Program-made: the position numbers and the translations under genes
Notes under the pieces: generated by a model
Seen by the model: only the letters and a program-made list of their open reading frames with translations
Told to the model about the DNA's origin: nothing
The model's database searches: none
NCBI GenBank assembly: GCA_030526885.1
Contig: JAUNBV010000031.1
Span: 1-10,882, forward strand
DNA from: Syntrophomonadaceae bacterium
GTDB taxonomy: Bacteria; Bacillota; Syntrophomonadia; Syntrophomonadales; Syntrophomonadaceae
DNA: 10,882 nucleotides
Direction of reading: 5' to 3'
In this document: one piece after another, positions 1 through 6,247 of the stretch
How the letters are laid out: each line of letters begins with the position of its first letter
How positions within the stretch are numbered: position 1 is the first letter of the stretch

Positions 1-20
1 ACTCGGTCGATTATCGACAT
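1..20 (-). CDS. Possible start of a gene downstream of iorB (partial)
   Basis: An ATG at 20-18 on the minus strand lies nine bases after the iorB stop and opens a frame that leaves the window after six codons (M-S-I-I-D-R). The close spacing and shared strand suggest another gene in the iorAB unit. No Shine-Dalgarno sequence is visible in front of it, so the start is weak. A phenylacetate-CoA-ligase-type gene often accompanies iorAB, but six codons are too few to identify anything here. Confidence 0.25.
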
Positions 21-29
21 GGCTGCTAA

Positions 30-653
30 CTATATTTTTTCAGCAATATAATCGGCCCCCAGTTTAAACACCTTGCGGTTCAGTTCCAATACGCTTCCCT
101 TGAAACGCTGTTCCATTACCCGGTCGTAATCTTGACTATTGAGCGGCAACTGCGGCAACGCGGTCAGGGCGCCCATAAGCGTGATATTTGCCGCCTGCGG
201 GTTGCCGGCTTCAATGGCAATATCCGTAGCCGGCAATACCCATACCCGGTCACACAATTCTTTTAATTCCTGTTCGATGGATTCAAGCGTTGGGTAACTC
301 TCTTCACCGATGAGCACGCCCAAAGGATAATTGGGGCGGGGGTCAAATATGACCCAAGTCTGTTTACAGGCATACTCCCGCGCGACGCGCACCGTTTCGA
401 TCGGCTCGAAACCGACCAGTATATGCGCTTCTCCGCGCGGTATCAGTACCCCGTATTCAGTCGCTGTGGATATGCGCACATGGCTCATTACCGAACCTCC
501 GCGCTGCGATGCGCCGTAGGTCTCTCCCACCGTTATCATGTAATCGTTCTCTACCAATGCGGATGCCAGCAGTTCGGAAGCCAGAATGTTACCCTGACCG
601 CCTACCCCGCAGATAATTATATTCAAAGGCTCCTGCGTCAATTGTTTGGTCAT
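30..653 (-). CDS. iorB: Indolepyruvate ferredoxin oxidoreductase, beta subunit
   Basis: This is the small subunit of the cytoplasmic, thiamine-diphosphate-dependent enzyme that oxidatively decarboxylates indolepyruvate and other arylpyruvates to aryl-acyl-CoA, passing electrons to ferredoxin. The 207-residue product is a pyruvate:ferredoxin oxidoreductase gamma-type domain. It has the glycine-rich GVGGQGNILAS segment at residues 16-26 and the GETYGASQRGG segment at 43-53, which is characteristic of IorB. The frame is open back to 725, but the ATG at 653-651 is the better start: it is preceded by a strong GGAGGAG sequence (about 663-668) and gives the usual family length. Its start shares one base with the iorA stop (TAATG), so translation is probably coupled and the two subunits are made in equal amounts. 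It is the third gene of the FrhB-like - iorA - iorB unit. The identification is firm; the preferred arylpyruvate cannot be read from the sequence. Confidence 0.93.
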   Translation of the reverse strand: MTKQLTQEPLNIIICGVGGQGNILASELLASALVENDYMITVGETYGASQRGGSVMSHVRISTATEYGVLIPRGEAHILVGFEPIETVRVAREYACKQTWVIFDPRPNYPLGVLIGEESYPTLESIEQELKELCDRVWVLPATDIAIEAGNPQAANITLMGALTALPQLPLNSQDYDRVMEQRFKGSVLELNRKVFKLGADYIAEKI

Positions 654-2545
654 TACGCTTCTCCTCCTTCCACTTTGATAGCGCCGGAGGGACAAAGGCT
701 GGCACAAACGCCGCAACCCACGCATACGACTTCATCAATTCTCGCTTTTCCGGCTTCGGCATCCCAGATATTGCCCGGGCACCCCCAAACCCTGCTGCAG
801 AACCTTCCGCAGCCGCATTCATCGCCACGACAAATATCATTATCCACCCATACCCTGCGCTTAGCCTTCTTGCGCACCGCCAGAGTGGCGCACATCTGTT
901 GCAGGATCAACACTTTCAGCCCCGGCTCCTTCAGTAGCCGGTAGACGGTTTCCGTAGTGCCTTCCACATCGAAGGGATCCGCTATGGTTACCGGGCAGCC
1001 AATAGCCTCGACCACTTTAGTAATCGAAATGGCCTCCGACGGATGCCCCATACAATTTCTGCCGATACCGGGATGGGGCTGGAACCCGGTCATGGCGGTA
1101 GCAGAGTTATCAAGGATTACAAACAGCATATTGGAATTATGATAGCGGGCGTTGATTAAGCCCGGAATACAGGAATGGAAAAACGTCGAATCCCCCGCCA
1201 GGGCCATGATGGGTTGATCAAATCCGTAACGGGTGAGCTGTCCCATGCCTTCCGCCGCGCTGACCCCGGCCCCCATACAGCCCAGGAAATTATACAGATA
1301 ATGTCCGGCTCGCTGGCCCCCCATGGTGTAGCAACCGATATCCCCCATCACCACACCGGGCGTCTCAGTCAGGCGCAAAGTTTGTTTCATCAGGAAGAAT
1401 GAAGCGCGATGCGGGCAACCGGCACAGAAGGTAAGCGCCCGCTCCGGAATAACTACCGGATTGGTAACATCCCCCGGTATGGCGGGCATAAAATCGATTC
1501 CCAATGCAGTCCCGATAGCTTTGCGTACCCGGTCGGGATGCAGTTCATAAACCTGTGACAAGGCGGCGCCACGGTCTCTACCAATTATCTCAACACTTAC
1601 GCCGGCAGTTTTACCCGCAATAGCCGCGACTCCTCTTTCCAGGAAGGGTTCAACTTCTTCAATAATCAGCACTTTACTTACCTTGGCCAAATGCTTGGCA
1701 ATCAGCGCTTCCGGTAAAGGCCAGGTGGTTCCCAAGCTAAGGACTCCGACCCGGTCTTTTACCTTCAGGGTTTCAATGGATTCCCGGCTGTAAAGCCGTC
1801 CGGTGCCACTGGTTACAATCAGCAGCTCCGGTGTTTCGGGCCCCTCATAAGTGTTAAACGGGCTTTCTTCAAATAGCTCCCGGGCCTGATCCAGTTTCGC
1901 ATATTGCACTTCATGGAACCAGTTGATGGCCACCATGCGGTCCCACTCGCCAATCGTAGCCAACGGTTTCTTGGCGGCCGGCAGTTCACCCAGGGTCACA
2001 TTGGAGCGGCCGTGATTGATTCTGGTCACCGTGCGCAACAGCACGATCTGCTGAAGCTGTTCCGAAAGATCAAAGGCATACTTCACCATATCCTTAGCCT
2101 CTTGGATGGAGGAAGGCTCCAACATGGGTATACCTGCCGACATGGCCATATTGCGGGAATCAAATTCATTGGTGCTGGAATGGGCGCTGGGGTCATCCGC
2201 GGTAACCAAAACCAGGCCGCCTTTTACTCCGGACAGGCCGCAGGTATGAAGCGCATCCCCCACCACCATCAAACCGTTTTGCTTCATCACGCACAACGCG
2301 CGGGCATGGGCAAAGGAAGCGCCCATGCAGGCCTCCAGAGCGCACGTTTCATTGGTGGACCATTCGGCATAAAAGCCTTGCTCATCGGCAATATGCCCTA
2401 ACATGGTCATGATCTCCGAAGAAGGTGAGCCGGGATAAGCGGCGGCAAAATGGATGCCGGCCTCTAACGCTCCGCGCACTATGGCTTCATTGCCCTGCAT
2501 GAGATAGGTTTTGCCAGGATTATCTATTGTTGTCATCCATTCCAT
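653..2545 (-). CDS. iorA: Indolepyruvate ferredoxin oxidoreductase, alpha subunit
   Basis: This 630-residue large subunit carries the thiamine-diphosphate and iron-sulfur sites of the arylpyruvate-oxidising enzyme. The N-terminal pyrimidine-binding domain shows AAAYPGSPSSEI (34-45) and EWSTNETCALEACMGAS (61-77). The C-terminal half has CAGCPHR (374-380) and the diphosphate/metal motif GDS at 451-453, followed by LDNSATAMTG (478-487) and QPHPGIG, all typical of IorA. Two ferredoxin-like cysteine groups end the protein. The last is canonical: C608, C611, C614, C618-P. The first is irregular: C572, C577, C579, C583, C589-P, with two extra residues (DE) where the family usually reads CxxCxxC. I chose the ATG at 2545-2543 because an AAGGTGA sequence lies about seven bases upstream; Met-4 would be too far from it. 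The start overlaps the stop of the FrhB-like gene and the stop overlaps the iorB start, each as TAATG. The family call is very secure. Confidence 0.95.
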   Translation of the reverse strand: MEWMTTIDNPGKTYLMQGNEAIVRGALEAGIHFAAAYPGSPSSEIMTMLGHIADEQGFYAEWSTNETCALEACMGASFAHARALCVMKQNGLMVVGDALHTCGLSGVKGGLVLVTADDPSAHSSTNEFDSRNMAMSAGIPMLEPSSIQEAKDMVKYAFDLSEQLQQIVLLRTVTRINHGRSNVTLGELPAAKKPLATIGEWDRMVAINWFHEVQYAKLDQARELFEESPFNTYEGPETPELLIVTSGTGRLYSRESIETLKVKDRVGVLSLGTTWPLPEALIAKHLAKVSKVLIIEEVEPFLERGVAAIAGKTAGVSVEIIGRDRGAALSQVYELHPDRVRKAIGTALGIDFMPAIPGDVTNPVVIPERALTFCAGCPHRASFFLMKQTLRLTETPGVVMGDIGCYTMGGQRAGHYLYNFLGCMGAGVSAAEGMGQLTRYGFDQPIMALAGDSTFFHSCIPGLINARYHNSNMLFVILDNSATAMTGFQPHPGIGRNCMGHPSEAISITKVVEAIGCPVTIADPFDVEGTTETVYRLLKEPGLKVLILQQMCATLAVRKKAKRRVWVDNDICRGDECGCGRFCSRVWGCPGNIWDAEAGKARIDEVVCVGCGVCASLCPSGAIKVEGGEA

Positions 2546-3642
2546 TATTGTTTCACCTTCCCTTCCGCCAGTTCCATGATCTGTTTGTACTCATCCTTGT
2601 CAAGGTCCACAAACGGCTTAAGCCTTCCTTGTTCTGCCGCTTGACGCAGATTGTTCAAGTTGCGCGCCTTTTTATTGAGCGAAGCCCCTTTCAGCCGCGC
2701 AAATTCTTCCTCCGCATAATCCTCTACGATGAGGTATCCTCTTTGAACCGCGAGTTCAAACAGCTCCTTACCCTTTTGGCTTCTGATCATGGCCACATTC
2801 CAGCCGGGTTCCGCTTCCAGTGCGCCCACCGAAATATCTGCCAGCTCCGCACACATATCCAGACAATATCCGCAGGCCGGTCTAATATAACGGCGTACAT
2901 CATCCATGGGGACCGGACATTGTTTCCCGTCCACCGTTACCTCCAGCCCGTGCTGCGGGATAGCTATGCGCTCCGGTTTTTGCCCCGGATACCGCTCCAG
3001 TAAATAATCCTTGAAATCCCAGCCCAACTGCCAGGTACAAAACAATCCTATGCTGATATACTCTCTAGGCTGACCCTTTGCCGCTTCCAGGCGCTGTCGC
3101 TTGCGCAGGGCTTGTATCTGGCAGGGACGCCCCACCACCAGCAGTTGATCTTGCGCCACAGTTTCGTCATTAATAAACCTCAAGCCCGGAGCCGCTAGGT
3201 AGCGCGAACCCGCCGCCGCTTGAATCTCCTCCAGAGATCTAGCTAAAAATGGCTGCGGAGTTATGCCATCAGCCGACCCGGTGAGCAGCGCAGCGGAAAA
3301 TTCCTTCTCCTCTTGAGCGCAACGCAAAAGAGCGCTCACCGTGCCCCCGTCCTGCTGCCCGGAAGTCACGGATGCGCCCTTGACCTTTACTACCTTCAAG
3401 CTTGCCCCCACATATAAATCAGACGCAGCATCCGGCAAAAATTCATGTTCAATTTCCTGCCAGTCCGTGAACGTGCGCGGACATGTCGCATAACAGCGCC
3501 CATCGGTCACACCACAGTCAAAACGCATCACCAGATGGTCCTCAAGATTTTTCAGATAAGGACACCAGTCCAGACATGCTCCGCACAGCGTACAAGTCGA
3601 ACTGCTCAGAACCTCCATTTTAAGATCCAATCCTCCAGCCAT
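2545..3642 (-). CDS. FrhB/FdhB-like iron-sulfur flavoprotein subunit (coenzyme F420 hydrogenase beta family)
   Basis: The product is a 365-residue member of the coenzyme F420 hydrogenase/dehydrogenase beta-subunit family, whose members move electrons between iron-sulfur clusters and a flavin. The N-terminus has a ferredoxin motif C17-x2-C20-x2-C23-x3-C27-P, then a second group C43-x6-C50-x3-C54-PR. The central motif GRPCQIQALRKR (171-182) and a later C257-x2-C260-x3-C264 group running into ELADISVGA (266-274) are family signatures. The ATG at 3642-3640 has an ideal AAGGAGG seven or eight bases upstream. It is first in the unit and its stop overlaps the iorA start (TAATG). Despite the family name, use of F420 cannot be assumed: many relatives in bacteria serve other acceptors. 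From context I infer that it takes electrons from, or passes them to, IorAB, possibly replacing or supplementing free ferredoxin. The family is clear but the physiological partner is unproven. Confidence 0.85.
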   Translation of the reverse strand: MAGGLDLKMEVLSSSTCTLCGACLDWCPYLKNLEDHLVMRFDCGVTDGRCYATCPRTFTDWQEIEHEFLPDAASDLYVGASLKVVKVKGASVTSGQQDGGTVSALLRCAQEEKEFSAALLTGSADGITPQPFLARSLEEIQAAAGSRYLAAPGLRFINDETVAQDQLLVVGRPCQIQALRKRQRLEAAKGQPREYISIGLFCTWQLGWDFKDYLLERYPGQKPERIAIPQHGLEVTVDGKQCPVPMDDVRRYIRPACGYCLDMCAELADISVGALEAEPGWNVAMIRSQKGKELFELAVQRGYLIVEDYAEEEFARLKGASLNKKARNLNNLRQAAEQGRLKPFVDLDKDEYKQIMELAEGKVKQ

Positions 3643-3696
3643 TCGATGCCCTCCTTAAAAATAATGGATTTCCCGCCGGCACCTCCCCTCGCAATT

Positions 3697-3730
3697 TGTT
3701 CAGTCATGCAGAACGCTGTTCAGTTATACA
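3697..3730 (-). repeat. Tandem 14-bp imperfect direct repeat, candidate operator for the FrhB-like/ior unit
   Basis: On the plus strand TGTTCAGTCATGCA (3697-3710) and TGTTCAGTTATACA (3717-3730) match at 12 of 14 positions and start exactly 20 bp apart. On the minus strand the core reads ACTGAACA twice. The spacing is close to two helical turns, as expected for side-by-side binding of a regulator. The pair lies 55-88 bp upstream of the FrhB-like start. Its role as an operator is inference. Confidence 0.4.
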
Positions 3731-3813
3731 AATTAATTCTGCATACAGCCCCATTTTCCTTCTAATATTATAATTTTCAGCAATTTATCCCTTATTAAAA
3801 TCTATATATTTAC

Positions 3814-3843
3814 TTGCCGCGCTCTTATGCAAACCTTTATAAT
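3814..3843 (+). promoter_or_regulatory. Sigma-70/SigA-type promoter for gltX
   Basis: TTGCCG (3814-3819) and a perfect TATAAT (3838-3843) are separated by 18 bp. This predicts transcription starting near 3850, with a leader of about 67 bases before the TTG start. It is the only good promoter pair found in front of gltX. The leader is too short for a T-box riboswitch. Confidence 0.65.
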
Positions 3844-3871
3844 ATATATAGAAATAGTCGGCAGCAAAATT

Positions 3872-3884
3872 CCAGTCTGACTGG
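3872..3884. repeat. 13-bp palindrome in the gltX leader
   Basis: CCAGTC-T-GACTGG is a perfect inverted repeat with 6-bp arms and a single central base, lying between the predicted gltX transcription start and its Shine-Dalgarno sequence. The symmetry suits a dimeric DNA-binding protein acting as a roadblock. As RNA it could form only a 4-bp stem with a 5-base loop. The function is unknown. Confidence 0.4.
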
Positions 3885-3916
3885 TCGTACTTTGCATACA
3901 GGAAGGGGTTTTTGAT

Positions 3917-5380
3917 TTGAACAGTATTCGTGTGCGTTTTGCCCCCAGCCCTACCGGAGCACTGCATATTGGCGGTGCGCGTACCGCTCTTTTCAACTGG
4001 CTTTTCGCCCGGCAACTTGGTGGCAGTCTGGTTTTGCGCATTGAGGACACAGACGCCAATCGCTCCAATGCAGAATCGATCCATGGCATCATAGACGGTC
4101 TGAAATGGCTGGGCATCGACTGGAATGAAGGTCCTGACAGGAAAGGCGCGCTGGGGCCGTATTACCAGAGCCAGCGCTTGGACAAATATAAGTACTATGC
4201 GGAAATGCTACTCGCGGAGGGAAAAGCCTATCGCTGTTTCTGCAGTGCTGAAGAATTGGACGCCCAACGGCAGCAAGCAGCGGCAGAAAAGCGTAATTAT
4301 AGGTATAATCGCTGCTGTTCTTATTTGTCCCCGGAAGAAATAACCTCAAAAAAGGCGCGGGGGAGTAATTATGTGATTCGGTTGCGCTGCCCCGACAGCG
4401 GCGTCACCGTGGTAAACGATCAGATTCGTGGCAAGGTGGAATTCCAAAATGAGCTGATGGAAGACATGATAATTTTTAAATCGGATGGTTGGCCGACCTA
4501 TAACTTTGCCGTGGTAATCGACGACCACCTTATGCACATCAGCCACGTCATACGGGCGGAGGAACACTTATCGAACACCCCTAAGCAACTCATGGTATAC
4601 GATGCTCTAGGTTGGACTCCGCCGCTGTTTGCTCATGTATCCATGATCTTAGCGCCCGATCGCAGCAAACTGTCCAAGCGTCACGGCGCCACCTCGGTGC
4701 AGGAGTTTCGGGACGACGGATACCTGCCGGAAAGCTTAATCAACTATCTGGCGCTGCTGGGCTGGTCGCCCGGCGATGACCGGGAGATAATGAGCATAAA
4801 TGAAATCATAGAGCAATTCAGCCTCGATAAGGTAAGTAAATCTCCCGCCATCTATGACTTGGAAAAGCTCATGTGGATGAACGCTCAGTATATTGCCAAT
4901 ACCCCCCTGGCTCATCTCTGCCGGGTGCTCGAACCCAAAGCGCGTGAATTGGGCTACCTGCAGGGTGAGCAATATCAATATTTCATGCAGGTAGTAAATT
5001 TGATTCGCAGCCGCATGAAAAACCTCAATGATTTCGAATACGATGCGGCATTCTTTTTCCGCTCTATAGAAGAATATGACCAAACAGCGGTCAACAAATA
5101 CTTTGCGGTAAAAGACGCCGGCCAACAGCTCACGGCTTTGCGCGACCAATTTGCCGCAGTACAGGATTTTAACGCCGCATTTCTGGAAACCCATCTGCGC
5201 TCCATTGCAGATTCAAAGGATGTCAAGCCCGGAAAGCTCATCCATCCCCTGCGTTTGGCGCTCACGGGACGAGCCATAAGCCCCGGTATTTTTGAAGTTA
5301 TGGCGTTATTGGGCAAAGCGCGATGTATTGAACGGCTGGATCAAGCCATTGAGTATATCAAGAAAAATTACGGCATTTAG
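3917..5380 (+). CDS. gltX: Glutamyl-tRNA synthetase
   Basis: This class I aminoacyl-tRNA synthetase charges tRNA(Glu), and possibly tRNA(Gln) if non-discriminating, in the cytoplasm. The 487 residues are a normal length. The catalytic domain opens with RFAPSPTGALHIGGARTALF (7-26, containing the HIGH-type signature HIGG at 17-20). It continues with IEDTD (42-46), the RAEEHLSNTPKQ segment (213-224; the usual glycine is Ala-214) and the KMSKS-type loop KLSKR at 251-255. The alpha-helical anticodon-binding region follows. The zinc-binding insert has C107-x-C109 and then C133-C134, with tyrosine where E. coli-type enzymes carry the histidine of CxH. The start is TTG at 3917, with AGGAAGGGG upstream (3900-3908) and no in-frame ATG near the conserved N-terminus. 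It is the only clear plus-strand gene in the window, has its own promoter, and is convergent with the hydrolase gene. Gene identity is very secure; tRNA specificity is undetermined. Confidence 0.96.
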   Translation: MNSIRVRFAPSPTGALHIGGARTALFNWLFARQLGGSLVLRIEDTDANRSNAESIHGIIDGLKWLGIDWNEGPDRKGALGPYYQSQRLDKYKYYAEMLLAEGKAYRCFCSAEELDAQRQQAAAEKRNYRYNRCCSYLSPEEITSKKARGSNYVIRLRCPDSGVTVVNDQIRGKVEFQNELMEDMIIFKSDGWPTYNFAVVIDDHLMHISHVIRAEEHLSNTPKQLMVYDALGWTPPLFAHVSMILAPDRSKLSKRHGATSVQEFRDDGYLPESLINYLALLGWSPGDDREIMSINEIIEQFSLDKVSKSPAIYDLEKLMWMNAQYIANTPLAHLCRVLEPKARELGYLQGEQYQYFMQVVNLIRSRMKNLNDFEYDAAFFFRSIEEYDQTAVNKYFAVKDAGQQLTALRDQFAAVQDFNAAFLETHLRSIADSKDVKPGKLIHPLRLALTGRAISPGIFEVMALLGKARCIERLDQAIEYIKKNYGI

Positions 5381-5390
5381 ATAACCGCCA

Positions 5391-6017
5391 TTATAAAAAC
5401 GGATTATACTTTCTTTCAAAACCGATGGTGGTAGCGGGTCCGTGGCCGGGATAGCAGATAGTCTCATCATCAAAGCACATGAGGCGTTTTTTAATCATTT
5501 CGATTAACTGCGTATGCGAGCCTCCGGGGAAATCGGTGCGCCCGATGGAGCTCTGAAACAGGGTATCGCCCACAAATATTATATTTTCGTCGCTGCATTT
5601 CAGACAGATGCCGCCGGGACTATGCCCGGGGGTGTGGATTACTTCGAGTTGCACGGTGGCGCCGATCTGGATGGTATCGCCATGCTCCAGCAAGCGGTCG
5701 GCCGGAGGTGAGGTAACCTTGGTACCCATAATGAAGGAGAAATTGGCTACGGAGCTGGTCAACATTTTGGCGTCATCCTTATGGATAAGTATATCGGCGC
5801 CGGTCTGGTCCTTTACTCCTCGATTCGCGCCAATATGGTCTATATGTCCGTGGGTATTGATAATCATTTTGGCATTCAATTCTTCCTTGTTAAGCATATT
5901 GATGATCGCCCGGGCATTTCCGCCGGGATCTATCACCGCCGCGTCACGCGTTTCCTCACATCCGATAACATAACAGTTCACTCCGACGGAACCAATCTCC
6001 AATCCCTTCAAAATCAT
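5391..6017 (-). CDS. Metallo-beta-lactamase-fold hydrolase, glyoxalase II-like (YqgX/YcbL type)
   Basis: This is a 208-residue cytoplasmic metallohydrolase of the glyoxalase II-like branch. The binuclear metal site is complete: H56-x-H58-x-D60-H61 in NTHGHIDHIG, H132 in HTPGHSPGG, D151 in VGDTLF and H192 in YPGHGPAT. Relatives hydrolyse thioesters such as S-lactoylglutathione-like compounds, but the substrate here is unknown. It lacks the long C-terminal glutathione-binding domain of true glyoxalase II. The frame is open upstream to 6086, but the ATG at 6017-6015 is preferred: AAGGAGA lies about nine bases upstream and the protein then begins at the first conserved strand. This start overlaps the stop of a 39-codon small ORF (ATGA), suggesting translational coupling. 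The same hydrolase follows relA and dtd in many Firmicutes. Its stop is 10 bp from that of gltX on the opposite strand. Confidence 0.9.
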   Translation of the reverse strand: MILKGLEIGSVGVNCYVIGCEETRDAAVIDPGGNARAIINMLNKEELNAKMIINTHGHIDHIGANRGVKDQTGADILIHKDDAKMLTSSVANFSFIMGTKVTSPPADRLLEHGDTIQIGATVQLEVIHTPGHSPGGICLKCSDENIIFVGDTLFQSSIGRTDFPGGSHTQLIEMIKKRLMCFDDETICYPGHGPATTIGFERKYNPFL

Positions 6018-6133
6018 TTGCCGTTCTCCTTCCCTATTTTGAAACCAATTACGCCTGAATTTTCCATATTTCGGTTCAAGATCCATGCCTTACATAATGT
6101 CTTGGCAACATCCTGCGGCGACTCCCCTTCCAT
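6014..6133 (-). CDS. Small ORF (39 aa) with strong ribosome binding site, upstream of and overlapping the hydrolase gene
   Basis: An ATG at 6133-6131 preceded by TTGAGGAG opens 39 codons whose TGA stop overlaps the ATG of the downstream metallo-hydrolase (ATGA). The product starts M-E-G-E-S-P-Q-D-V-A and ends F-K-I-G-K-E-N-G-K. It has one cysteine (residue 14), one tryptophan (17), a lysine-rich tail, and no signal peptide or membrane segment. A promoter-like TTCAAA-17-TATAAT lies 86 bp or more upstream, between dtd and this ORF. Good initiation signals, gene-like spacing and the overlap support real translation, either as a small protein or as a leader cistron that delivers ribosomes to the hydrolase start. 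I do not recognise the sequence. The alternative is that the region is only the hydrolase 5' leader and the ORF is fortuitous. Confidence 0.5.
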   Translation of the reverse strand: MEGESPQDVAKTLCKAWILNRNMENSGVIGFKIGKENGK

Positions 6134-6218
6134 AATGCTCCTCAAGGGATACTTGCCTTTACTTTAAAGCCAAATTCATTGGGTGGATGAGTCCATCATC
6201 TTAGTATCCGATTTTTGA

Positions 6219-6247
6219 ATTATAAACGATTTCTGATATTATTTGAA
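6219..6247 (-). promoter_or_regulatory. Promoter between dtd and the small ORF/hydrolase pair
   Basis: On the minus strand TTCAAA (6247-6242) is followed after 17 bp by a perfect TATAAT (6224-6219), predicting transcription from about 6212 towards the small ORF and the metallo-hydrolase. It begins directly after the dtd stop codon. It would let this pair be expressed separately from recJ-relA-dtd. A 5-bp inverted repeat, GATGA-N5-TCATC, sits just downstream at 6186-6200. Confidence 0.5.

Larger units (their letters stand above)
3643..3916. other. Divergent intergenic region between the FrhB-like/ior unit and gltX
   Basis: This AT-rich 274-bp stretch separates divergent transcription units. 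It contains the gltX promoter, a pair of 20-bp-spaced direct repeats, a perfect 8-bp inverted repeat (3706-3713 with 3737-3744) and a 13-bp palindrome. For the leftward unit I see a perfect TATAAT on the minus strand at 3767-3772 but no good -35 at normal spacing, so that promoter is not assigned. Open frames crossing this region on the minus strand run into gltX antisense and look like shadows. Confidence 0.7.

Noticed and set aside
423..944. 173-codon plus-strand open frame over iorB/iorA
   Set aside because: It is antisense to two well-identified genes, shows no recognisable motif and has no ribosome binding site; it is a shadow.
1904..2401. 165-codon plus-strand open frame within iorA
   Set aside because: Antisense to conserved IorA sequence, histidine- and glycine-rich as expected from reverse reading, with no start signals.
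3838..3916. T-box riboswitch in front of gltX
   Set aside because: The predicted leader is only about 67 bases and shows no T-box sequence or terminator/antiterminator structure.
3785..4116. Two minus-strand open frames of about 100 codons over the gltX promoter and 5' end
   Set aside because: They read through the gltX promoter and the antisense of the HIGH motif region and lack ribosome binding sites.
6018..6086. N-terminal extension of the metallo-hydrolase to the ATG at 6086
   Set aside because: The ATG at 6017 has a strong ribosome binding site and yields the normal family N-terminus; the extension overlaps the small ORF in another frame.
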